Below are positions 43,861 to 51,958 of a DNA stretch of 64,000 bases, in pieces; position 1 is the first letter of the stretch; the number at the start of each line of letters is the position of its first letter. The stretch lies in contig NZ_ARYL01000001.1 in assembly GCF_000685295.1 (NCBI RefSeq), forward strand, positions 62,001-126,000, in the 5' to 3' direction. The position numbers and the translations under genes were made by a program. Below the pieces are notes generated by a model. The model did not search any database. It was not told the DNA's origin and saw nothing but the letters and a program-made list of their open reading frames with translations. Origin of the DNA: Hyphomonas oceanitis SCH89. GTDB lineage: Bacteria; Pseudomonadota; Alphaproteobacteria; Caulobacterales; Hyphomonadaceae.

Positions 43861-44886
43861 ATGTCACTACGCGCATGTCTCCAGATGTCCGGTGTGTCCA
43901 GCATGATATCCAAACATACTGCAACGCCGAGTGGAGACACTCCTGCCCTGTCGATCGTCATCCCGTTCTATAATGAAGCGGGAAATGTCGACGCCTTGCT
44001 CGAACGCCTGACCGCCCAAATGGCGCTGATCGGCGGCTCGTTCGAGATTGTCGGCGTGGACGATGGCAGCCGCGACGCCACCCTGGCGGCCCTTATCGCT
44101 GCATGTGAACGCGTGCCGGAAATGCGCATCGTGAAACTGTCCCGTAATTTCGGCAAGGAAGCCGCCATGCTGGCAGGTATCCAAGAAGCCCGGGGCGACA
44201 GGATATTGCTGATGGATGCCGACTTGCAGCATCCGCCGGAAACCATTCCGGCCATGCTGGAAGTTGCGGATCGCGGCGTTGATGTTGTGTACGGCGCGCG
44301 CAGCAATGGCCGCAATGATGGCTGGTTGCGCAATACCTTGTCGCGCCAGTTCTACCGTATTTTCGCGTCGACAGCCGAAATGAAGATACCGGCCGATGCG
44401 GGAGACTTCCGCTTGTTTTCCCGCCGCGCCGCCGATGCCCTCAGATCGCTGCCGGAAACCAACCGGTTCATGAAGGGCCTTTATTCCTGGATCGGCTTTT
44501 CGCAGGAAAGCGTGCCTTACGATGTCGGTGTGCGCAGCTCGGGCAGCAGCAAGTGGCCGATCCTGAAGCTCTTCAGCTATGCGTGGGACGGGATCATTTC
44601 CTTCTCTGCACTGCCCCTGCGAATATGGTCCGTCATCGGCACGGTCATCGCGACGGGCGCGCTGATTTACGCGATGTGGATTGTTATCTCGACGCTGGCA
44701 TTCGGGCGTGACATTCCGGGCTATGCCACGCTTGCGTCGGCCATCTTCTTCCTTGGGGGGCTTCAATTGCTCAGCATTGGGGTGCTGGGAGAATATATTG
44801 CGCGGATCTTTGCTGAAACCAAACAACGCCCGATCTATATCATCGAGGATATCTTTGGCGGGACTGACGATGACGGCGCCAAGTGA
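43861..44886 (+). CDS. Family 2 glycosyltransferase, GtrB/polyprenyl-phosphate type
   Basis: A 341-residue membrane-anchored glycosyltransferase. GT-A domain with [19 protein letters not shown], the DDGSRD motif, [14 protein letters not shown], and RSSGSSKW before two C-terminal helices (about 245-270 and 280-305). This matches GtrB-like enzymes that load glucose or a similar sugar onto undecaprenyl phosphate. The start could also be the Met at 43903; neither has a good ribosome site. It overlaps the following GtrA-fusion gene by 17 bases, indicating a functional pair. Confidence 0.9.
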   Translation: MSLRACLQMSGVSSMISKHTATPSGDTPALSIVIPFYNEAGNVDALLERLTAQMALIGGSFEIVGVDDGSRDATLAALIAACERVPEMRIVKLSRNFGKEAAMLAGIQEARGDRILLMDADLQHPPETIPAMLEVADRGVDVVYGARSNGRNDGWLRNTLSRQFYRIFASTAEMKIPADAGDFRLFSRRAADALRSLPETNRFMKGLYSWIGFSQESVPYDVGVRSSGSSKWPILKLFSYAWDGIISFSALPLRIWSVIGTVIATGALIYAMWIVISTLAFGRDIPGYATLASAIFFLGGLQLLSIGVLGEYIARIFAETKQRPIYIIEDIFGGTDDDGAK

Positions 44887-46642
44887 GCCGCTGGCGCCCA
44901 TGCAGCGCCTTGCACGGGTCGTCCGGTTCGGCATCGTGGGGGTCGCCGCGACACTTACCCATGCAGCCATCCTCTGGCTTCTGGCGGAACGCCTGGGCAT
45001 GCGCGCGTCGCTGGCGACGCTCTTGGGCTTTCTGACCGCCTTTTCGGTCTCATACCTCGGACACTATCACTTCACCTTCGGCTCGCGTGTGCCTCACCAT
45101 CAGGCCCTGCCGGGCTTTGCCTTCGCGGCCATCACCGGCGCTGTGCTGAATGTGCTGATCTTCGTGATCATGACGGATGTGTTCCGGGCCAATCTCTGGC
45201 TCGCGTTCGCAACCACGATTGTGACCATCCCACCTGTCGTCTTCATGCTGTCCAAGGGCCTTGCGTTCGAGCGTGCGCCGGATGGCCCGAAACGCCGCGA
45301 TTATCGCCTGCTTGCGGCGCCCGTCATCTTCTTTGCCCTGACGGCAGCCTATACGCTGATCTTCCACTACCAGCTGCCTTATCATGATCACTGGGACATC
45401 GTTCCGCTATGGGACGCGGCGCAGGCCGGAACGCTGAAGCCTGCGGACCTTTTCGTCCAGCATGGCAGCCATTGGCACGCGAGCGGCTATATCGTGATGC
45501 TGGCCACGGCCGAGCTGACCGGCATGGCGCACTGGCCGGATGTCTGCATCAGCTTGCTTCTGGCGGCGTTCGGATTTGTCGCCCTGTTCGAAATCCTGCG
45601 GCGCACGCTTGATGAGCTGGGTGAAGGTCGCTCCCTGTTGCGGGTGACGGCGGCGGCGGCCTTTATCTATTTCTCGCTGGACCAGGCCGCAAACTGGCTG
45701 TGGGGCTGGCAGGTGGCGATCTTTGCCAGCATGACCGGGGTCGTCTGGTGTATTGCCCTTCTGATGCGGCCCGGCCTGAACTGGGCGCGTATGGGACTGG
45801 CCGCCATAGCCGCCACAGTGGCCATTTACGGCTTTGCTACCGCATGGTGCCTGCTGCCCGTTGGCCTCTTCCTGATCGCCCTTGCGCCGGTTACCACGCG
45901 GCAGCGGAGAGCCTTGGCTGGTTTTACGTGGACGCTCCTGTTCGCTGCGTTCTTCCTGCATTACAGCGCAACGCGCGGCAACTATGGCGATACGATGCTG
46001 CCGCATGGCAACGCGCTGGAGACCATGCTTGGCGTTGGGCATTATCTGGCCAATTACGCCGCGAGCGCCGTGGCTCGTATCTATAAACCGGCCAGCCTGC
46101 TGGTGGCGGCTGCGGCAGTTGGTGCGCTGGGCACCATCGCCGGACTTAGCTGGATGCACTTCCGCAAATCTCTGGCGGCCTATCGCGGCCTGGTGGCCCT
46201 GCTGGCCTTCAGTCTTGGCGCAGGCCTGTTGACGGCGCTGGGGCGGTGGCAGGCGTTCGGCCCGGAGCAGGCGTTCGCCAACCGGTACATCACCCTGTCA
46301 AACTATGCCTGGCTCAGCGTGATCGTTGCCGGACTGATCCTGCTGCCAAAGCTCGGCGCAAAAATGCGTATTCTGTTCGTTCTGGCGCTTTGCGGCTATG
46401 TGCTTGCCAAGTCCGTGAACGACACAAGCGCGATCAACACGGCTCGCCTTGCCATGCGGGTCAACGCAGCGGGCTGTGAGCTGACGCTGGCGGCGCCGGA
46501 TGTGCCGGCAGACGCGCTCGCCACAATCAGCGCTCCGCAGCAGCACATTGCGCCTCGCCTGACCTTGCTGGCGGCAAGGGATGCCAGCCTGTTCAGGCCC
46601 GATGCGATCAAACGCTGCCGCGAGAAACAGCCGCACAAATAG
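44870..46642 (+). CDS. GtrA domain fused to a polytopic GT-C-like membrane protein
   Basis: A 590-residue protein. Residues about 12-130 form a GtrA domain (four helices; FGIVGVAATLTHAAILWLL, VSYLGHYHFTFG), the presumed flippase for lipid-linked sugar. The remaining 450 residues contain about nine helices with a first periplasmic loop bearing YHDHWDIVPLWDAA, reminiscent of acidic first loops in GT-C glycosyltransferases, and end in a soluble, Cys-containing tail. Together with the upstream GtrB-like gene this would be a complete gtrABC-type glycosylation module condensed into two genes. The ATG at 44870 lies inside the end of the upstream gene. Confidence 0.78.
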   Translation: MTAPSEPLAPMQRLARVVRFGIVGVAATLTHAAILWLLAERLGMRASLATLLGFLTAFSVSYLGHYHFTFGSRVPHHQALPGFAFAAITGAVLNVLIFVIMTDVFRANLWLAFATTIVTIPPVVFMLSKGLAFERAPDGPKRRDYRLLAAPVIFFALTAAYTLIFHYQLPYHDHWDIVPLWDAAQAGTLKPADLFVQHGSHWHASGYIVMLATAELTGMAHWPDVCISLLLAAFGFVALFEILRRTLDELGEGRSLLRVTAAAAFIYFSLDQAANWLWGWQVAIFASMTGVVWCIALLMRPGLNWARMGLAAIAATVAIYGFATAWCLLPVGLFLIALAPVTTRQRRALAGFTWTLLFAAFFLHYSATRGNYGDTMLPHGNALETMLGVGHYLANYAASAVARIYKPASLLVAAAAVGALGTIAGLSWMHFRKSLAAYRGLVALLAFSLGAGLLTALGRWQAFGPEQAFANRYITLSNYAWLSVIVAGLILLPKLGAKMRILFVLALCGYVLAKSVNDTSAINTARLAMRVNAAGCELTLAAPDVPADALATISAPQQHIAPRLTLLAARDASLFRPDAIKRCREKQPHK

Positions 46643-46777
46643 GCGAATCCAGCCGGGTTCCAGCAGATCGGCGCGGAATCTCTGTTGAATGATAGTGGGC
46701 GGCAAAACGGCTCGCTTTGGCACCCGGCCTCTGTTACCGTTTGTTAACCATAAAATCAAAACGGTCGGGGACGCGCC

Positions 46778-48214
46778 ATGAAGAATTTACAGATCAGCCT
46801 TCTGGCGCTTTCGCTTGCTCTTGCCGGTTGTGCATCCAAGCAGGTCACGCCGGGGGGATCGACACCGGCAACAGAGGCTCCTCCTCCCCCTGCTCCGCCA
46901 CCACCGCCCCCTCCTCCACCTCCGCCTCCGCCGGTCTATAGTGAAGAGGATGATGACTACGGCCCGGATCGCGGCTTGCCCTATCCTTCAGCTGAAGTGG
47001 AGACGCCACCTCCGCCCATGGTGGGATCGTCCGGCCCGGGACGTGGATCGGGACGGCCCGTAGGCCGCGCCGTGAACAATGCGAAGCCCGGCAAGGACTA
47101 CCTGCCCTTCATCGATGTCGCGATCGACGAAGCCGCGCTTTATTCCGAATACGGCCTGATGCTTCAGGACCGCTATACGCGCATCCAGATCGTCACGCTG
47201 AAGCCGGACGCCTATGACATTGAGGGCGTCTCGTCGGGCCAGCGCAAAGAGCCGCTTGAAATGCGCAACTATAACAAGGAGAGCCGCAACTGGTTTTCCC
47301 GCATGATGGGTTCGCGAAATGTCACACGTACACTGATCGCTGAATTCGATGTCGCCAAGCCGGACATCAAGGCGACGAAGGCCCTGTTCTCCGCCACGTT
47401 CTCGTCCGACAGCAAGGAAGGCGAAGCCTGGACAACGAATGAAAGCATTTCCGTCTATGCCACGCCCTACTTCAAGGTAGGCCCCAACACGACAATCGAA
47501 GGCCGCTTCCGGCTGCAATTGTCAGACGAGCGCCAGGGCAGTGCCGGGGCGAGCGTCATGGGCGCGCTGACGACGGCGGCCAACCTGATCGCGCCGGCCT
47601 CGACACTGGTGACCTATTTCAATCAACCTTTGATGCTGGAAGCCTCGAACTTCCTGAATACGCAATCGACGACGCTGTTCGGCCAATCAATCACCGAACA
47701 ATCGACGAGCGCCTTCTCGGTGAAATCGTGGAGCGATACGCCGATCCTCGTCGTCTCGGCCGAATTGCCCGAAGCCGGCAACATCAAGCAAACCAAGGGC
47801 AAGGGCTCGATCGGCCAGTGGGCGGTCTATCTCGACCAGCCCATCCCCTCAATCTTCACGGCAGCCTCATCTGACTATGATGGCCAGGAGCCGGACTATA
47901 CGGGCATCCCCTCGGGCGACATTCTCGCCTTCGATGTCGGCGAAGACCTGACCGTTTACGACTATATCTTTTCCCGGCTCGACCTTGCCGACCGTATCGC
48001 CAGCCTGAACGATACAGGCGACGCCGATACGGCCCGTCTGATCTGCAGCCGCATTGAACGGGGCATGTCGGAGATCGGCTTTACCAGCTTTGATGCTGCA
48101 GCAGCAGTCTGGGCGGCTTCAGCCAGCGACCAGTTCAACTCAGGCGCGCAGGCGGCATTGCAGCAGGATGGCCTCTGTCAAGCCATGGACCTCTGGCACG
48201 AGATGGGCGGGTGA
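46778..48214 (+). CDS. Polyproline-containing lipoprotein of unknown function
   Basis: A 478-residue lipoprotein with signal peptide and lipobox LAGC (Cys18). An acidic, low-complexity region (about 30-80) follows, including a run of over ten prolines, then a larger folded domain without a family I recognise. The domain contains mixed beta-strand segments (RTLIAEFDVAKPDIKATKALFSA) and a C-terminal helical part with two Cys. A TTAACC half-site lies just upstream at about 46745. The proline tract may span the periplasm or tether the domain to the membrane. No ortholog function known to me. Confidence 0.7.
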   Translation: MKNLQISLLALSLALAGCASKQVTPGGSTPATEAPPPPAPPPPPPPPPPPPPVYSEEDDDYGPDRGLPYPSAEVETPPPPMVGSSGPGRGSGRPVGRAVNNAKPGKDYLPFIDVAIDEAALYSEYGLMLQDRYTRIQIVTLKPDAYDIEGVSSGQRKEPLEMRNYNKESRNWFSRMMGSRNVTRTLIAEFDVAKPDIKATKALFSATFSSDSKEGEAWTTNESISVYATPYFKVGPNTTIEGRFRLQLSDERQGSAGASVMGALTTAANLIAPASTLVTYFNQPLMLEASNFLNTQSTTLFGQSITEQSTSAFSVKSWSDTPILVVSAELPEAGNIKQTKGKGSIGQWAVYLDQPIPSIFTAASSDYDGQEPDYTGIPSGDILAFDVGEDLTVYDYIFSRLDLADRIASLNDTGDADTARLICSRIERGMSEIGFTSFDAAAAVWAASASDQFNSGAQAALQQDGLCQAMDLWHEMGG

Positions 48215-48326
48215 CCACGCGAGCGCGTTAGAAAGCAAGCATGAGTCGAAATTATCTTGTTCCTGATATGGACATAAAGGTTAGTGAGCGTTAACACTTC
48301 CCTCAAAGGTTGCGTGAGTTGGGGTA

Positions 48327-48860
48327 ATGTTGATCGAAGACGTAAGGAGCGCGCTGGCGGCAGCGCGGGCTGTTTGGCATGGCCAATCGCAGAGGGCCCG
48401 CGGCGTTTATGGTGTTTACCTGGTAGAGGGATTTTCCCTTCCCGGCCTGATGACGGCCGATGATGGACTGATCTATATCGGCCACAATGTGACGGGCGCT
48501 TCCCATATCGATCATTTCGTAGGGACGCTCAATGCGAACCGCTCCACGTCGCCCTTACGCAGCCTCGGCGCGCTGCTGCAGCGCGAGCTGGCACTCGAAG
48601 TGGCACTGACTAACCTATGGGACGATGGCTTCTCGTTCGCCTTCACGGCAGACAGCGAGGCGCGCCTGTCAGACTGGATGGCCAAGGCCCTTCATGTGGC
48701 GCAGCTGCCCCTGGCTTGCGACACGGCGCAGGCGCGTTCCCTGCTGGTACGCCAGCTGGAACCGCCCCTGAACCTGGCCGGATGGCGCAACCCGCAGCGC
48801 AACCATATCCTGTCCGCGCGCCGCGCCTGCGCCTACAGCGCCCACGCCGATTTCACCTGA
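48327..48860 (+). CDS. GIY-YIG-like small protein
   Basis: A 177-residue soluble protein. RGVYGVYLVEG and, after a loop, DGLIYIGHNV resemble the two strands that name GIY-YIG nucleases. The C-terminal region LVRQLEPPLNLAGWRNPQRN resembles the end of GIY-YIG-like proteins. The Arg that normally follows YIG and a clear catalytic Glu are not obvious, so catalysis is uncertain. No restriction-modification or mobile neighbours. No ribosome site stands out before ATG at 48327. Confidence 0.5.
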   Translation: MLIEDVRSALAAARAVWHGQSQRARGVYGVYLVEGFSLPGLMTADDGLIYIGHNVTGASHIDHFVGTLNANRSTSPLRSLGALLQRELALEVALTNLWDDGFSFAFTADSEARLSDWMAKALHVAQLPLACDTAQARSLLVRQLEPPLNLAGWRNPQRNHILSARRACAYSAHADFT

Positions 48861-49016
48861 GTTTTCCGCCTGAAACGGCGGTGGCGCTAAGCCATCGATG
48901 ACCGATGCGGAAACTCCGGGCACTCTTGTGCGTTTCGGGCTGGGCTGAGACAGTAATGTCGGCCAGACTGCGCAAGCCCGGACACAGGCCTCCGGCATAT
49001 CAGGGAGACGGATTTC

Positions 49017-49868
49017 ATGCGGTGGCAAGGCGGACGCAAGGGCGGCAATGTTGAAGACAGACGGGGCATGAGTGGCGGCGCCGTTGCCGGTGGCGGCATC
49101 GGTGTGCTTGTTATCGCCCTGATCGGCTATTTCGTGTTCGGGATCGACCCTTCGCAAACCGCGCAGGTTCTTGACCAGGCCGCGGTCTCTTCCTCGCCGC
49201 AGGGCGATGCGCCGGTCGGCACACCGGAAGACGAAGCCGGCCAGTTTGTCGATGTCATCGGCACCAATATCGACGACGTCTGGCGCACCCAGATGGAGGG
49301 CTACCAGCCCCCCAATACCGTTCTCTATACACAAGGCACGAATACCGGCTGTGGCTTTGGCCAGGCGGCCATGGGCCCTTTCTACTGTCCCAACGACCAG
49401 ACCGTGTATCTCGATCTCTCCTTCTGGCAGGAAATGGAAACGAAGCTGGGTGCATCCGGTGCTGATTTCGCCCGTGCCTATGTCATCGCCCACGAGTTTG
49501 GCCACCATGTCCAAACACTGACAGGTGCATCTGGCAAAGTGCGTGAAGCCCAGAACACCGCGCGCAGCCAGGCCGAGGCCAACAAGTATTCCGTTGCACT
49601 TGAACTCCAGGCCGATTGCTATGCCGGCGTCTGGGCAGCCCATGCGGCTGAGGCTTCGGGCGGCCAAGTCGCGCTTGAACAGGGGGATGTAGAAGAAGGC
49701 ATGAAGACCGCCAATGCGATCGGCGATGACATGCTGCAGAAGCGCTCAACCGGACGCGTTTCGCCCGAAGGCTTTACCCACGGCTCGTCCGAGCAGAGGA
49801 TGGAGTGGCTGCGCCGGGGCATTACCACGGGCGATCCCCGGCAGTGCGATACGTTCTCCGGCCTTTAA
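49017..49868 (+). CDS. Membrane-anchored neutral zinc metallopeptidase (YpfJ family)
   Basis: A 283-residue protein with one N-terminal helix (about 20-42) and a periplasmic or exterior zinc peptidase domain bearing the HEFGH motif in YVIAHEFGHHVQTLTG and downstream LELQADCYAGVWAAH, the third zinc-ligand region. MRWQGGRKGGNVEDRRG is the family N terminus. Complete length. Stands alone with a promoter-length gap upstream; the hybrid kinase follows after 120 bases. Confidence 0.93.
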   Translation: MRWQGGRKGGNVEDRRGMSGGAVAGGGIGVLVIALIGYFVFGIDPSQTAQVLDQAAVSSSPQGDAPVGTPEDEAGQFVDVIGTNIDDVWRTQMEGYQPPNTVLYTQGTNTGCGFGQAAMGPFYCPNDQTVYLDLSFWQEMETKLGASGADFARAYVIAHEFGHHVQTLTGASGKVREAQNTARSQAEANKYSVALELQADCYAGVWAAHAAEASGGQVALEQGDVEEGMKTANAIGDDMLQKRSTGRVSPEGFTHGSSEQRMEWLRRGITTGDPRQCDTFSGL

Positions 49869-49952
49869 AAACGCCGAGCACGCATTAAACGGGACGAAGG
49901 CGGAACGGCCACGCCCCAAAAGGTAGCGTTAACACTCGATTCGCGAACTTCC

Positions 49953-49974
49953 TCTATTTTCACCCGAAAATAGA
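49953..49974 (+). promoter_or_regulatory. Perfect inverted repeat just upstream of the hybrid kinase
   Basis: Nine-base arms TCTATTTTC (49953-49961) and GAAAATAGA (49966-49974) with a 4-base ACCC spacer, directly before the GGGGGAAAG ribosome site of the kinase. It could be an mRNA hairpin that limits translation or an operator. A TTAAC element and a GATTC (GANTC) site lie 15-25 bases further upstream. Confidence 0.55.
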
Positions 49975-49988
49975 TCGGGGGAAAGCGT

Positions 49989-51836
49989 ATGTCATCCAAT
50001 AATGGGACATCACCGCTTGTCGAGAATATCGCAGAACTGTTGCAGGCATTCCTGGATGCACTGCCCGACCCGGTATTCATCAAGGATGAAAACCTGAACC
50101 TCATCTATGGCAATGCCGCGCTGGACCGCTTCATCCTGAAGGCCACGGGGATGACCGACTATCTGGGGCATCCTGATCGGGACCTTTACCCCCGCGAGCA
50201 ATGGGAGGGGTTTGAGCGGGAGGACCAAAAGGTTCTCGCAAAAGGTATTTCCCTCAGTGAAGAGAAAATCGGCCCCGAGATGACGGCGCTTACGAAAAAG
50301 CTGCCCGTGCGTCTGCCATCCGGCAAGATCGGCATTGCGGGCATCAATTTCGATATTACAGCCTACAAGATGGCAGAAGCGCGAGCGCGCGAGACCGAGG
50401 CCGCAAGCCGCGCCAAATCGCAATTCCTGGCAGCGATGAGCCACGAAATTCGTACGCCCCTGAATGGCATCCTCGGCATGGCGCAGTCCCTGATATCAGA
50501 CCCCGAGCTTACACCGTCGCAGCACGACAAGGTCGAGATCCTTCTGGATTCAGGGCGCACACTTTTGTCCTTGGTTGACGACGTTCTCGACCTGTCGAAG
50601 ATCGAGGCGGGCAAGCTGGCGATTGACGCCGTGGACGGCGATCTGCGCCATGCGGTGCAGCGCATCACGCGCCTGTTTGAACCGAGAGCACGCGAGAAGG
50701 GAATTGACCTGATCGTATCGGTCGATGACTCGGCCAGCAGCGCCCTGCGCTTTGATCCCGTCCGTGTGCGGCAATGCCTCTCCAATCTCATATCGAACGC
50801 GATCAAGTTCACGGATGCCGGCCAGGTGAACGTCTGCGTGACCACCGAGCAGGAGGCCAACCACTGGCGCGTGACGGTTCAGGTCCGCGATTCCGGAATT
50901 GGAATAAGCGAAGAAGCGCTCTCCGGTCTTTTCGCTGATTTCTCGCAGGCGGATTCCTCTACAACGCGTCGGTTTGGCGGCACGGGCCTTGGCCTCTCAA
51001 TCACCCGGCGCCTTGCGCGCATGATGGGTGGCGACGTTGTTGCGCAAAGCGAACCTGGCAAGGGCTCCACGTTTACACTGACATTCATGGCCGAGCCCGC
51101 CGCGCTCCATAGCCCGAAGGCGGCCTCCGCCGAGACGCCCGTGATTGCCGCAACATCGCTCACCGGCCTGCGCATTCTTCTGGCCGACGACAACCGCGTG
51201 AACCGGGAAGTGGTGAAACTTTTCCTGACGCCGTATGACGTGCAGATCACCGAGACAGAGAATGGACAGCAAGCGCTCGATGCGCTTGCGCGCGGCACAT
51301 TCGATGTCGTGCTTCTGGATGTCCATATGCCCGTGATGGATGGCATGGAGGCACTGGCGATCCTGCGCTCTGGAGATACACCGTACCATGACATTCCGGT
51401 CATCGCGCTGACAGCGGATGCCATGTCAGGCGACCGTGAGCGCTTCCTGTCGAAAGGCGCTAGCGGCTATGTCACCAAGCCAATCGATCAGGGCGACCTG
51501 GTAAGCGCCATTGTACGCGTGCGCGGCCGACCAGAGCCCGGAGGCAGGTCTGCCGATCCTCTGCAGGACATGCTCGCAGGGCTGGATTACCCTAAGCCAC
51601 ACATTGCGTCTCCTGACGATGTGATCGACGTTTTGCGTCAGGAATGGCTGACATCCACGCACACCCAGTTGAGAAGCCTGATCTACGAACTGGGCGCGGA
51701 AAATGATATTGCGGCGCCTGATGTGCCCGCATCGCTCACGATTGTCAGGGCCAGGGGCCCTTCTTTGGATTCCAGCTATTCGGCTCGATTGCCAGCGATC
51801 TCTGCTTCATCCTGCGCACCCGTTCCGGCCCAATGA
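49989..51836 (+). CDS. Hybrid sensor histidine kinase (PAS-HisKA-HATPase-REC), C-terminal part frameshifted
   Basis: A 615-residue cytosolic hybrid kinase: PAS-like domain (about 20-125, LDALPDPVFIKDENLNLIYGN), coiled coil, HisKA with His152 in FLAAMSHEIRTPLNG, HATPase_c (N box LSNLISNAIKFTDAG, G boxes DSGIGISEE and GGTGLGLSI), and a receiver (about 390-510; LLADDNRVNREV, VVLLDVHMPVMDGM). After about residue 580 the frame gives an implausible tail ending in SCAPVPAQ. A neighbouring frame encodes an HPt-like module that runs to a stop at 51956-51958. No membrane segment. The kinase core looks complete. Confidence 0.88.
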   Translation: MSSNNGTSPLVENIAELLQAFLDALPDPVFIKDENLNLIYGNAALDRFILKATGMTDYLGHPDRDLYPREQWEGFEREDQKVLAKGISLSEEKIGPEMTALTKKLPVRLPSGKIGIAGINFDITAYKMAEARARETEAASRAKSQFLAAMSHEIRTPLNGILGMAQSLISDPELTPSQHDKVEILLDSGRTLLSLVDDVLDLSKIEAGKLAIDAVDGDLRHAVQRITRLFEPRAREKGIDLIVSVDDSASSALRFDPVRVRQCLSNLISNAIKFTDAGQVNVCVTTEQEANHWRVTVQVRDSGIGISEEALSGLFADFSQADSSTTRRFGGTGLGLSITRRLARMMGGDVVAQSEPGKGSTFTLTFMAEPAALHSPKAASAETPVIAATSLTGLRILLADDNRVNREVVKLFLTPYDVQITETENGQQALDALARGTFDVVLLDVHMPVMDGMEALAILRSGDTPYHDIPVIALTADAMSGDRERFLSKGASGYVTKPIDQGDLVSAIVRVRGRPEPGGRSADPLQDMLAGLDYPKPHIASPDDVIDVLRQEWLTSTHTQLRSLIYELGAENDIAAPDVPASLTIVRARGPSLDSSYSARLPAISASSCAPVPAQ

Positions 51837-51958
51837 ATGAAGAGATGCGTGCACTGACGGGGCGCTATGTGCGCGCCATGCTCTATCTATTGGAACAGGG
51901 AATTAGCGGAACAGGCGGCCCATCAGGCAGCGCGCTTCGATTGAAGCTGGCTGCCTGA
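51725..51958 (+). pseudogene. Displaced HPt-like C-terminal module of the hybrid kinase
   Basis: In the frame whose codons begin one base before those of the kinase, the sequence reads ARIAHDCQGQGPFFGFQLF, then SDLCFILRTRSG and EMRALTGRYVRAMLYLLEQG, ending at TGA 51956-51958, one base before the convergent gene. The AHDxxGQG phrase with following helix resembles HPt domains of alphaproteobacterial kinases; the His codon is at 51737-51739. This frame is blocked by TGA at 51719-51721, so the frame change must lie between 51722 and 51736, where a CCC run occurs. Confidence 0.6.

Noticed and set aside
46860-46935. Proline/CCT-rich run as a DNA repeat or CRISPR-like element
   Set aside because: It is the codon-level run of a polyproline linker inside a lipoprotein gene; no spacer-repeat structure.
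48281-48296. TTAG...TTAAC as a CtrA box upstream of the GIY-YIG-like gene
   Set aside because: One half-site is imperfect and the spacing is N6; such matches are expected by chance in intergenic DNA.
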